Below, in pieces: positions 33,636 through 41,318 of a DNA stretch of 64,000 nt; the stretch's first letter is position 1; each line of letters opens with the position of its first letter. This DNA is from JBBQVS01 sp963792705 (GTDB lineage: Bacteria > Chloroflexota > Ktedonobacteria > Ktedonobacterales > Ktedonobacteraceae): positions 434,001 to 498,000 of the forward strand of contig CAWBXD010000014.1 of assembly GCA_963792705.1 (NCBI GenBank), in the 5' to 3' direction. A model generated the notes under the pieces. It ran no database searches. It saw only the letters and a program-made list of their open reading frames with translations, and was not told the DNA's origin. Both the position numbers and the translations under genes were made by a program.

Positions 33636-33683
33636 CTCATGATAGAGGATAACGTGTATTCGCGTTTTATTCTCTATCATGAG
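33636..33683 (-). terminator. Terminator of the glycosyltransferase gene
   Basis: 12-bp perfect stem (33636-33647 with 33672-33683) with further imperfect pairing inside, 10 bp after the minus-strand stop; an AATTTTTC run follows on that strand. Confidence 0.7.
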
Positions 33684-33692
33684 GGAATAATA

Positions 33693-34919
33693 CTAGGAAA
33701 ACATGACTGCAATTCTTGGTTCGTTCACCAGGTCGATGTACACTTCATCCATCTGATTTGCAACACTCTGCCAACTAAATTGTAGGACAGAGTGACGTGC
33801 TTCGGCGCGAAGTCGTGCTTGCATCTCTGGATTACGGAGTATGGCATCAAGCCTTTCTGCAAAGAAACCTGGGCAACGCGGCACAAGGTAGCCGTTTTCA
33901 TCATTACGGACAACGGTCATTAAGCCTCCTGCACGTGTCGCTACCACAGGTGTCCCACAAGCAAGTGACTCAACTGCTGCAAGACCAAAGCTCTCGTGAT
34001 ACGATGGCACAACTGTTACATCAGCAGCACTATAGAGATATGGTAACGCGTGTTGTGGTTGCGATCCCAAAAACCGCACACGTTGCTCTATACCCAGCTC
34101 TGTTGCCAATGTGCGTAGGTTTTGTACATCTTTATCATCTGTGAGTGCTCCGCCAACAATCACTATTTGCGCGTCTTCTTCCATTAGCGAGGCCGCACGG
34201 AGGAGAATATCGGGTCCTTTGAATGGATCAAGTCTTCCAGCGAAAAGCAGTACGGGTTGATAGAGGTTTAGACCGAATCGTTCACGTACTTGCTGTCGTT
34301 CATGCGGTACAAACAGTTCAAGATCAACACCACAAGGAATAACCTGTATACAACGTGCAGTCGCACCACAATAGCGCATCATTTGTGTGCGTTCGTCTTC
34401 CGTCGCGGCGATCACGCAATCTACCGATTGTATCAGGCGTTGCTCCATCTCCAAGCGTTGCTGCAATTCTTGCTCATTAGGGTTGGCAAGCTGCTTTAAC
34501 CGTGCGAGTGTATGAAACATAGTGACGTGAGGAATGTCCCAGCGACGCGCAAGTTGCATTCCGGCAACACCAGAAAGCCAATAATGTGTGTGAAGGACAT
34601 CATAATTTCGTGCTTCTGACTCAGCAAACATGATGATTTGTGTTACAAAGGAGGGAAGGTAGGAAAAGAGACTATTTTTATGAACAGGTGTTTGTGGTCC
34701 AGCATTGATATGAATGACGCGCACATTTGGCGCGATTTGTACGATTTGTGGCGTGTATGTATTTGTTCTACGGGTAAAGATATCAATAGTATCACCGCGA
34801 TGGCCTAATTCTGTTGCCAGTGCGCGTATATAAACATTCATGCCTCCAGCATCCTTTGTACGTCCTGGGCTATCGAGTGGGGACGTGTGGACGCTGAGCA
34901 TGGCAATGGTATGAGACAT
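33693..34919 (-). CDS. GT4 glycosyltransferase, MshA-like
   Basis: 408 residues, GT-B fold. The N-terminus MLSVHTSPLDSPGRTKDAGGMNVYIRALATELG closely follows the D-inositol-3-phosphate glycosyltransferase (MshA)/sucrose-phosphate-synthase pattern. DVLHTHYWLSGVAG, LFAGRLDPFKGPDILLRA, and the donor-site EX7E in YHESFGLAAVESLACG are present. Such enzymes transfer a sugar from UDP-GlcNAc or UDP-glucose. Mycothiol is mainly actinobacterial, so the acceptor here may differ. Preceded by AGAGGAG and by a short ORF with its own ribosome binding site. Confidence 0.82.
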   Translation of the reverse strand: MSHTIAMLSVHTSPLDSPGRTKDAGGMNVYIRALATELGHRGDTIDIFTRRTNTYTPQIVQIAPNVRVIHINAGPQTPVHKNSLFSYLPSFVTQIIMFAESEARNYDVLHTHYWLSGVAGMQLARRWDIPHVTMFHTLARLKQLANPNEQELQQRLEMEQRLIQSVDCVIAATEDERTQMMRYCGATARCIQVIPCGVDLELFVPHERQQVRERFGLNLYQPVLLFAGRLDPFKGPDILLRAASLMEEDAQIVIVGGALTDDKDVQNLRTLATELGIEQRVRFLGSQPQHALPYLYSAADVTVVPSYHESFGLAAVESLACGTPVVATRAGGLMTVVRNDENGYLVPRCPGFFAERLDAILRNPEMQARLRAEARHSVLQFSWQSVANQMDEVYIDLVNEPRIAVMFS

Positions 34920-34945
34920 GTCAGGTATACTCCTCTTCTCGATTG

Positions 34946-35011
34946 TTAGCGACGTTCAGCACAGATGCGGGGCCAACGGCCAGCACCAACAGATGTATTT
35001 TGTCCCAGCAT
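34946..35011 (-). CDS. Candidate 21-residue leader peptide upstream of the glycosyltransferase
   Basis: ATG 35011 has AAAGGAG 7 nt upstream, a strong site; the ORF ends 26 bp before the glycosyltransferase start. The product begins MLGQNTSVGA and ends RICAERR. It might be a leader controlling the next gene or a small protein. Too short for family recognition. Confidence 0.4.
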   Translation of the reverse strand: MLGQNTSVGAGRWPRICAERR

Positions 35012-35076
35012 GATATACTCCTTTCTTTCGTTCACTAGAGAGAACATTGTACAAAGGATTTCTATTTCTTGATTGA

Positions 35077-35919
35077 TTATGGTTGAGAGGCACGTGTACG
35101 CAGGTCGTTTATGGCCTCAAACATTTCATGTGAGCCAATACCTGTGCCCTGAGAGCTATCCTTTAAGCAGTCAACACGCAATTTGAGTGCTTTGCTGAAC
35201 TCTTGAGGAGCCACGCCTACATGAGCTGCAAGTTCGTCGAGAGTAGACTGATCTGCGTGCTCAAAGGTGTCGTCTTGCTCATTCCACAATGAAAGAGGAG
35301 TAGGAGTGATGGTATCAGGATATTTCGAATCAGCTTGTGGTAGCACAAAATGCGTAGAAAACCAGCGACGACGAGGTGGATAGGCACGCCCAACCAGCCC
35401 TATATTGATGATAAGTCCAAGACGACGTATATCTTCTGTATTGAGATGTAAATCCTGGCTATACATGTGCATGACATCATTGATAGTGTCGGCATGAACA
35501 CTCGTTGCTACACGGAATCCTTTAGCGGGTAGCGTAAGATAACGTCGCGCGATACGCCCCCACATGTAGATTGGCAAATGATCGCTTACCTCATTACACA
35601 AAGCGCATGTTGTTTTAGGATCGATCTCTGGAATGCGCGTAAAGGCGAAATTTTCATACATGCCAGACATGTAGACAAGCGCGGTACCTTCGGGAAGGAA
35701 TTGGAGCAATGCATTGAGCGTTGTCGTTTTGCCAACTCCTGGTTGTGGATCGGTGGGACCTGCTACCGTGAGCGAGGCACCACACTCCAGAAGCAACCAT
35801 ATGAGACCGGCTGTTTCCGCGTCAACACTCCGTAAAGCAATGATTTGCGCCATTGAGAGCGGACGACGAGATTCATAGTGCCAGTAATAGCGTTCATAAG
35901 GGTCATGTGGATCAAACAT
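35077..35919 (-). CDS. Secretion-type ATPase (VirB11/PilT/TadA superfamily), small
   Basis: 280 residues from ATG 35919 (AAGGGA 8 nt upstream); the open frame extends to 36015 without a start signal. The region LSMAQIIALRSVDAETAGLIWLLLECGASLTVAG resembles the linker of type II/IV secretion ATPases. Walker A is PGVGKTTTLNALLQFLP, then the Asp-box-like ALVYMSGMYENFAF, and a His-box-like RVATSVHADTINDVM. The N-terminal domain of full-size members is missing and no pilus or secretion genes are adjacent, so it may act alone or on another substrate. Four cysteine-free C-terminal helices complete it. Confidence 0.7.
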   Translation of the reverse strand: MFDPHDPYERYYWHYESRRPLSMAQIIALRSVDAETAGLIWLLLECGASLTVAGPTDPQPGVGKTTTLNALLQFLPEGTALVYMSGMYENFAFTRIPEIDPKTTCALCNEVSDHLPIYMWGRIARRYLTLPAKGFRVATSVHADTINDVMHMYSQDLHLNTEDIRRLGLIINIGLVGRAYPPRRRWFSTHFVLPQADSKYPDTITPTPLSLWNEQDDTFEHADQSTLDELAAHVGVAPQEFSKALKLRVDCLKDSSQGTGIGSHEMFEAINDLRTRASQP

Positions 35920-35959
35920 GCGATTGTTCCCTTCCAGATGATGGTTCAAAGAGATATTA

Positions 35960-36027
35960 CAGGGAGACCCTTGTGATCTCCTCATACATGTAGAACACCA
36001 TGCTAGGAAGACCATAAGAGTCTCCCC
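35960..36027. repeat. Imperfect CAGGGAGACC-type hairpin
   Basis: Ends CAGGGAGACC (35960) and GTCTCCC (36020-36026) pair with a few mismatches inward. It resembles the perfect 1646-1725 repeat, including a central ACAT-TAG word, and sits between two minus-strand genes. Confidence 0.55.
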
Positions 36028-36043
36028 TACACATCAGTTTGGA

Positions 36044-36727
36044 CTACTCTAGTTGTTCGCCTTGTTCTTCGGTAGGTGCAGGCTTTTTTAGAATTTCGGG
36101 TGTGGGAGCTTTGAGCCAGCCAGGGCTGGGACTCCAGCCAATAGCAACCACTTGTGGAGGATGCTCATTCTCTAACTCAATAAGGCTTACTGAAGCATTA
36201 TCTATATGCACAGAGCCAGCTTTTACCGCTTCCAACCCTGAATAGTGCGCGACCAATAGCTTGATAACATCGGCATGCGCGACAAACACAGGATATGTGC
36301 CGATGTTTTCCTGTGTACGCCAACGCTCAACCGCAGCTACAACACGCTGTTGTACTTGTGGAAAGGTCTCGACACCCTCAGGTGCAATGCTTGGGTTGCG
36401 AACATATTCTTTCCAGGCTGGATCATTTTTTGAGACATCTTCGATAACTTGTCCAGCCCAGTTGCCAATTTGGGTATCCATCAAGTCTGGCTCTAGCTGA
36501 ATAGGAATATCGCGGCCTTTGGCAATGATCTCTGCGGTATCGCGAGCGCGTTCAAGTGGGCTACTGATAATAGCACTAACAGGTAGTACGGTAAGTGCCT
36601 CAGCGAGTCGTGCAGCTTGCTGTCGTCCATTCTCATTAAGTGCGACACCAGGTAGTTGGCCGGGAAGACGATGCTCGACATTCCAGGTCGTCTGCCCATG
36701 ACGTACAATGAGCAAGGTTTGTTTCAT
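36044..36727 (-). CDS. Histidine phosphatase (phosphoglycerate-mutase superfamily)
   Basis: 227 residues from ATG 36727. The RHG motif LLIVRHGQTTWNVEHRLPG carries the catalytic His; SSPLERARDTAEII, PEGVETFPQVQQRV and VFVAHADVIKLLVAH (second His) complete the site. The family removes phosphate from small molecules or acts as a mutase; the C-terminal tail is Pro/Glu-rich. The same frame continues upstream to GTG 36877 and would add a membrane span (LISGWLQILFIYITVGVHFL) and a strongly basic stretch (RWRRRLWRRLF), so a membrane-anchored form is possible. The promoter at 36997-37025 would cover either start. Confidence 0.8.
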   Translation of the reverse strand: MKQTLLIVRHGQTTWNVEHRLPGQLPGVALNENGRQQAARLAEALTVLPVSAIISSPLERARDTAEIIAKGRDIPIQLEPDLMDTQIGNWAGQVIEDVSKNDPAWKEYVRNPSIAPEGVETFPQVQQRVVAAVERWRTQENIGTYPVFVAHADVIKLLVAHYSGLEAVKAGSVHIDNASVSLIELENEHPPQVVAIGWSPSPGWLKAPTPEILKKPAPTEEQGEQLE

Positions 36728-36996
36728 ATGCGTTTGCGTACTTTCCACCCCATAAAACAAGCGGCGCCAGAGGCGTCTGCGCCAGCGTAAGAAGTGTACA
36801 CCTACGGTGATGTAGATGAACAGGATTTGCAGCCAACCGCTTATAAGGGTTGTCACCCGGCCTAGCGATGTTCTCACGTAACGCGTTATAGTTCCTCAAT
36901 GGCGAGTTGTCTGCTTGGCTCACAAACGACTCAAACAGATACTCGCCACGAGTCGATGCTTCTGGAGTCCAGTCTAACCACAATTCGTTGTTCTTT

Positions 36997-37025
36997 ATTG
37001 TATCAGTCAGACGCTGTAGACGCAA
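36997..37025 (-). promoter_or_regulatory. Promoter of the phosphatase gene
   Basis: On the minus strand TTGCGT (37025-37020), 17-bp spacer, TACAAT (37002-36997). The 5' leader would be about 265 nt to ATG 36727 or about 110 nt to GTG 36877. Confidence 0.5.
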
Positions 37026-37040
37026 CAGGGCGGGTAGAGG

Positions 37041-37526
37041 CTACATGCTGAAATAATAGAGTAGCATCAAAATGAATAGCCCTATAAGCACGAGTGTTCC
37101 ACAGGCAATGAGGGCATCAAGCATATTTGGCTCTTTGTGCCGTGTCATCGAGCGTGGAATGTATGTCACACCAGCACGCAAAGAATGCGAAAAGTCAAAG
37201 CGTGGAGTAGGAAACGGTAGTTGTGGTCCTGACAAAAGGGAGACAGAAGACATGTCTTTCTTTGTCTGTAGGACTGAGGCTTGCGTACCGAAAGGTTCGG
37301 TTAATGGTGGTGTCACTGGTGTCTGTGGAAATGTAACTGTTTGCAATGCGTAATTGTCGTAATTGTCATACAAAGAAGGTACAAGTGACGTATCAGAATG
37401 CTGTCGTTTTGCAATCACCTGTGCGGGCGTTACCTGCGGCAGTGAAAGTCGGGGTAGGCATATTACCGAAGATGTATCCTCGGTAGAAAGTGTTTCGCTG
37501 TTTGTATTTGGCTGTAAGTTCTTCAT
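37041..37526 (-). CDS. Tail-anchored membrane protein, unknown
   Basis: 161 residues from ATG 37526 (GAGGAGG 7 nt upstream). A long polar, Pro/Thr/Ser-rich N-terminal part is followed by one C-terminal span (MLDALIACGTLVLIGLFILMLLYYF). No family recognised. It lies 105 bp downstream of the DUF929 gene on the same strand, separated by a terminator-like hairpin. Confidence 0.6.
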   Translation of the reverse strand: MKNLQPNTNSETLSTEDTSSVICLPRLSLPQVTPAQVIAKRQHSDTSLVPSLYDNYDNYALQTVTFPQTPVTPPLTEPFGTQASVLQTKKDMSSVSLLSGPQLPFPTPRFDFSHSLRAGVTYIPRSMTRHKEPNMLDALIACGTLVLIGLFILMLLYYFSM

Positions 37527-37598
37527 GGATGATCCTCCTCTATCCACACATCAACATATCCATACTTACAGTATATACAAGGGTCCAAAAGTGGAGAG

Positions 37599-37640
37599 AG
37601 ACAGGCTTCCAGAACTACTAGTGGTCCGAGAAGCCTGTCT
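37599..37640 (-). terminator. Hairpin after the DUF929 gene
   Basis: 11-bp perfect stem (37599-37609 with 37630-37640), 12 bp after the minus-strand stop. Confidence 0.6.
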
Positions 37641-37651
37641 TTCGCTTTAAT

Positions 37652-38665
37652 TTACGCTCTTCGGCGCGATGGCACGACCATATCAGATGGACTGCTGATT
37701 GATGCAAGCTGTGAACTGCCACTATTTGCAGTGGGAAGCTTTGGCATCGACTGCTCAATTTGTTGAATAGAGCTGTCACTACAGACGCTTGTAGGCTGGT
37801 TGTTCGTGATTAAACAGATCGAAGCGGTCATATAATTAGCTGTTGCCAGAATCGCTTTAGACGGCACACTATCAGTACTTGATAATTGACCAGCAATATC
37901 TTTTTGCGAAAGACCTGCAAGGATATCAGGCACATATGCAGGACCATCCATAACATACTGATTACCCACATCTACAAATGGGAAACCAGCCGCCTGGGTA
38001 TAAGGAGGAGCGTTATACGTATTGATAATTTTTTGCTGATCGGGTGTTGGCGTTTGTAGATTTTTGCCTTGACCATCCTCGACCTCTAGTGGCACAAAGT
38101 CAACGTAGGAGCTGGTGTAGGCACTTTGATAGAACGAGAATGTTGCGGTATTTGGGTAAACATCTGAACTAGAAGAGGCAATTTCAGGCAACTTTGTAAA
38201 CGTTCCAAAACGACTCAGGGCAACAACAATACCCCAACGCTGTCCGGCACAGTAAGGACAATATTCCGCGCCTTCATAGAAAAATTCAGGCTTGCCAGTT
38301 GGCCCCATTAGAATCGGTTGTTTTTGTTTGACTGCCTGGAAAGCGTTTTTCACATCGGAAGTTCCTACCTGCGAAAGAAGGGTAGGGCTGACGTGTGTTA
38401 CTTGTTGTAGTACAGTTGCATCCGTTGTTCCACCCGTTGCAACGTTACCTTGCTGACGCGCCACATAGATAAAAATGCCAATGACAATAGCAATGACGGC
38501 AAGAATAGGACCTATGTACCACCAGGGATTGACGCCACGTCGCACCGTTCGACGCACCTTGCGTGTTTTCGCTTGCTGCGTATTTTGACTACTATCACGT
38601 TGCAATCTCTGTTGACGTATTTGCTCACGTCGCTGGACTGCCGAACGCTCTTTTGCACTTGCCAT
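37652..38665 (-). CDS. DUF929 membrane-anchored thioredoxin-like protein
   Basis: 337 residues. A very basic cytoplasmic start (RRTVRRGVNPWWY) precedes one span (IGPILAVIAIVIGIFIYVA); the rest is outside. FFYEGAEYCPYCAGQRWGIVVALSRFGTF carries a CPYC redox motif followed by the DUF929 pattern, and SSYVDFVPLEVEDGQ and GFPFVDVGNQYVM complete the domain. A second Cys pair lies near the C-terminus (ASICLITNNQPTSVC). Probable role: disulfide formation or reduction in exported proteins. Best known from archaea and some Chloroflexota; function not established. Confidence 0.78.
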   Translation of the reverse strand: MASAKERSAVQRREQIRQQRLQRDSSQNTQQAKTRKVRRTVRRGVNPWWYIGPILAVIAIVIGIFIYVARQQGNVATGGTTDATVLQQVTHVSPTLLSQVGTSDVKNAFQAVKQKQPILMGPTGKPEFFYEGAEYCPYCAGQRWGIVVALSRFGTFTKLPEIASSSSDVYPNTATFSFYQSAYTSSYVDFVPLEVEDGQGKNLQTPTPDQQKIINTYNAPPYTQAAGFPFVDVGNQYVMDGPAYVPDILAGLSQKDIAGQLSSTDSVPSKAILATANYMTASICLITNNQPTSVCSDSSIQQIEQSMPKLPTANSGSSQLASISSPSDMVVPSRRRA

Positions 38666-38764
38666 ATGTTTGATACCTTCTTGATTTCGCTAACAGTTGT
38701 AGCATAAAAACTACTCATTGAAACTATCTTTTAAGATTACACGCACTACTATAGCAAATTTTGC

Positions 38765-38793
38765 TTGACAAAGCTAGAGAGATAGAGTACAAT
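38765..38793 (+). promoter_or_regulatory. Promoter of tRNA-Glu
   Basis: TTGACA (38765-38770), 17-bp spacer, TACAAT (38788-38793), about 43 bp before the tRNA, the same geometry as the tRNA-Arg promoter. Confidence 0.8.
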
Positions 38794-38835
38794 CCCAACG
38801 TTAGCATAAATATGCAAACACAAAGCCGCAGTTAA

Positions 38836-38909
38836 GCCTCGTTCGTCTAGCGGCCTTGGACGCCGCCCTTTCAAGGCGGAGATCACGGGTTCGAATCCCG
38901 TACGAGGTA
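38836..38909 (+). tRNA. tRNA-Glu, anticodon UUC
   Basis: Acceptor GCCTCGT/ACGAGGT, anticodon stem CCGCC/GGCGG around CTTTCAA (anticodon TTC), T arm ACGGG TTCGAAT CCCGT. 74 nt, no encoded CCA. Confidence 0.95.
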
Positions 38910-38993
38910 CTATTTTTAGAAGAAGCTTGGCATTACTCCTATTTGGTGTGCCGGGCTTCTTTTGTTTTATCTTATAAAGAAAGGTTTGCCATC

Positions 38994-40214
38994 ATGATAA
39001 GCGTCGAAGAGGCCCTTGAGCGTATTTTAAGCAATATTACGGCACTAAAGGAAACCTTAGTTCCACTTGCATCCTCACAAGGATTAGTGCTGGCTCAAGA
39101 CATTATCGCACAGGATGATATCCCCCCGTTCGCAAATTCCGCTATGGATGGCTTTGCACTTCGTAGTCAGGACAGCCACCCTCACAACGACGCACTACCA
39201 CGTCTACGTGTTACTGGTGGTGTGGCTGCTGGCTATGTTGCCGACCATGACGTTGAGGAGGGAACAGCGATGCGAGTCATGACAGGTGCGCCTATACCAC
39301 CGGGGGCTGATAGCGTTATTCAGATTGAGTTGACACGTTACGACGGGCCAGAAAGTACTTGGGTAGAAGTTCAACAAGAGGTAGCTCCCAACAATAATGT
39401 TCGTCCTGCGGGTGAAGATATGCACAAAGGGCAGCTTGTCATACAGCGCGGAACTGAGATTGGTCCCTGGGAAATTGGTATTCTAGCGACACTAGGTTAT
39501 GCAACAGTCACAGTAATCCGTCGCCCACGCGTGGCTATCTTAGGAACGGGGGACGAAGTTATTGACATTGACGAACCTTTACGCCCCGGCAAAATTCGCA
39601 ATAGCAATAGTTATCTGTTAGAGGCGGCGGTGCGACGCGCTGGTGCAGAACCATATCGTCTCGGTGTTGCTCAGGATACGGTAGAGAGCCTACGTGAGAA
39701 ATTCCGAGAGGCGGCTACCTATGATCTTATCCTAACCTCTGGTGGTGTGTCTGTAGGCGATTTCGATCTAGTGAAAGATATCATGAGCGAGCAAGGAAAT
39801 ATTAACTTCTGGCGCATCAATATGCGTCCTGGGAAACCTGTTGCATTCGGTCACATTGGGGGTGTCCCTCTGCTGGGACTTCCTGGCAACCCTGTTTCAA
39901 CTGCTGTAACCTTTGAACTCTTTGGGCGTCCCGTGCTACGCAAGATGCAAGGCCAAACGCGATTGCTAAAACCTCAAGTTTCTGTTGTAGTCGAGGATGG
40001 CGTAAGTGATTCTGCGATGCGCCGCCACTATGTACGAGCATATGTCGAGTGGCGTAACGATCACTTTGTTGCTCATACGACAGGCAATCAAGGCTCAAAT
40101 ATCATGACCTCACTGTTACAAGCCAACGCGTTTGTGATTGTGCCAGAAGGTGGTGTAACGATCCCACCGGGTGGTATTGCAAAGGCATTGATGCTGGATT
40201 GGCCCGAAGTATAA
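38994..40214 (+). CDS. moeA: Molybdopterin molybdenumtransferase MoeA
   Basis: 406 residues from ATG 38994 (MISVEEALERIL), with AAGAAAGG upstream; the open frame runs back into the tRNA and is not coding there. PPFANSAMDGFALRS, VRVMTGAPIPPGADSV-like AMRVMTGAPIPPGADSVIQIE, RPAGEDMHKG, LGTGDEV, NSNSYLL, TSGGVSVGDFDLVK and GLPGNPVSTAVTFELF are all hallmarks. It inserts molybdate into adenylylated molybdopterin. Alone here; a MOSC protein at 51.8 kb is the only other likely molybdenum-linked gene. Confidence 0.93.
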   Translation: MISVEEALERILSNITALKETLVPLASSQGLVLAQDIIAQDDIPPFANSAMDGFALRSQDSHPHNDALPRLRVTGGVAAGYVADHDVEEGTAMRVMTGAPIPPGADSVIQIELTRYDGPESTWVEVQQEVAPNNNVRPAGEDMHKGQLVIQRGTEIGPWEIGILATLGYATVTVIRRPRVAILGTGDEVIDIDEPLRPGKIRNSNSYLLEAAVRRAGAEPYRLGVAQDTVESLREKFREAATYDLILTSGGVSVGDFDLVKDIMSEQGNINFWRINMRPGKPVAFGHIGGVPLLGLPGNPVSTAVTFELFGRPVLRKMQGQTRLLKPQVSVVVEDGVSDSAMRRHYVRAYVEWRNDHFVAHTTGNQGSNIMTSLLQANAFVIVPEGGVTIPPGGIAKALMLDWPEV

Positions 40215-40219
40215 ACTAC

Positions 40220-40693
40220 TTACCATACGGGCCTAAGCCGATAGGACACGATAGTGCTATCTGAGTCAAGAATAAGACGATGCAGGTCTGTAACCAGCAG
40301 CCTCATGCGTTCAGGACCAAGAATTGCAGACCAATGCTCTTCTAGCTTGGCAAAGATAGTCTCAACGGCTTGAATACAGCTCCAGCCTTTTTCAGTAAGG
40401 ACTACAAGTTTTCCACGTTTATCTGTCGGGTGCGGTTTGCGTATAACGTACCCATGCTCCTCTAGGAAGTCAATCATCTGACTCGCCGCCTGCTTTGTTA
40501 CTCCCAAATGTTCTGCTAATTCATTGCCAGTCGCTCCATGCGGCGCAAGCAACTGAAAGGCAAAACCATGTGCAGGTCGAATGTCTCCATATCCAACTTT
40601 GGCAAGTTCTGTATGGAGATCATCGACAAGTATACTCCAAGCCGTTGCTAGAAGTGTCACAAGTTCATAAGTATTAGAGGAAGTATCTGTCAT
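40220..40693 (-). CDS. MarR-family regulator
   Basis: 157 residues. Winged helix with GATGNELAEHLGVTKQAASQMIDFLEEHGYVIRKPHPTDKRGKLVVLTEKG, the typical MarR recognition helix and wing. Divergent from a cupin gene across 176 bp holding two identical-half operators, so it probably represses both itself and the cupin gene, released by a small ligand. Convergent end lies 5 bp from the moeA stop. Confidence 0.87.
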   Translation of the reverse strand: MTDTSSNTYELVTLLATAWSILVDDLHTELAKVGYGDIRPAHGFAFQLLAPHGATGNELAEHLGVTKQAASQMIDFLEEHGYVIRKPHPTDKRGKLVVLTEKGWSCIQAVETIFAKLEEHWSAILGPERMRLLVTDLHRLILDSDSTIVSYRLRPVW

Positions 40694-40750
40694 ACTCTAT
40701 CTTCCTTCTATATTAAGCGTAAAAGAATGATGTCATTGTACAACTTAATG

Positions 40751-40769
40751 TAGTCAACCATCTTGACTA
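40751..40769. promoter_or_regulatory. MarR operator 1
   Basis: TAGTCAA-N5-TTGACTA. Its right half contains TTGACT, which with TACCAT 17 bp later (40786-40791) forms a promoter toward the cupin gene, so binding would cover the -35 box. Confidence 0.75.
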
Positions 40770-40798
40770 TTTGGCTGATTTAGTGTACCATAACAATA

Positions 40799-40817
40799 TA
40801 GTCAAGTACATTGACTA
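40799..40817. promoter_or_regulatory. MarR operator 2
   Basis: The same TAGTCAA-N5-TTGACTA, centre 48 bp from operator 1, within a longer 14-bp inverted repeat (40792-40805 with 40811-40824). It lies near the transcript start of the cupin promoter. Confidence 0.75.
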
Positions 40818-40869
40818 TATTGTTAGAAGGAGCTATTTCCTTTCATACAATATTTTGAGGAGAGAAAAT

Positions 40870-41247
40870 ATGGCTGTTGTACGGATGACTGATGCACCGA
40901 CCTTTACGGTAGATGGTTTTCACTTTGTTGGATTGACTGCACCAAGTCGTGGTGCTACTGAGTTAAGTACATGGCGATTAGAGATCGAGCCGAACGCAAA
41001 AAGCGACGCACATTGGCTTGACCATGAAGAGGTTTTTGTGCTGCTTGATGGCAGCATTTCTGTATCTGTAGGCGGCGAAAGCATAAAGCTCAACGCAGGA
41101 GACGCTCTCAGCATTCCCGCACACACGCTTATTCAACTAACAGGTAGTGGTGAGAGCACAGCTCACGCTGTTGTTTGTATACCAGCAGGAACACATGCAA
41201 CAATGGCTAATGGACAAGAGGTAGGAGTTCCACCGTGGGCTAAATAG
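40870..41247 (+). CDS. Cupin-domain protein
   Basis: 125 residues from ATG 40870 (GAGGAG upstream). Single cupin barrel: SDAHWLDHEEVFVLLDGSISVSVGGESIKLNAGDALSIPAHT. Metal ligands are reduced compared with a full cupin (one His and an acidic pair are visible, GD followed by PAHT supplies the second-motif His). Could be a small-molecule sensor, isomerase or quercetinase-like detoxifier. Control by the divergent MarR regulator suggests a response to an aromatic or similar compound. Confidence 0.75.
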   Translation: MAVVRMTDAPTFTVDGFHFVGLTAPSRGATELSTWRLEIEPNAKSDAHWLDHEEVFVLLDGSISVSVGGESIKLNAGDALSIPAHTLIQLTGSGESTAHAVVCIPAGTHATMANGQEVGVPPWAK

Positions 41248-41318
41248 ATTTGCTAGCTATAACACAAGTGTGCGCTATCGAGTCCACATTACTACTAGGC
41301 TACCTTCGAGATGAGAGT

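Larger units (their letters stand above)
32904..33692. other. Intergenic region, possible gene remnant and two hairpins
   Basis: About 790 bp with no intact gene. 33258-33480 contains coding-like fragments in two frames (see pseudogene entry); 33523-33579 and 33636-33683 are hairpins. Confidence 0.5.

Noticed and set aside
36636..37025. Minus-strand frame overlapping the start of the phosphatase gene
   Set aside because: It overlaps the phosphatase coding sequence out of frame, and its later part has shadow-like composition; the promoter found at 36997-37025 lies inside it.
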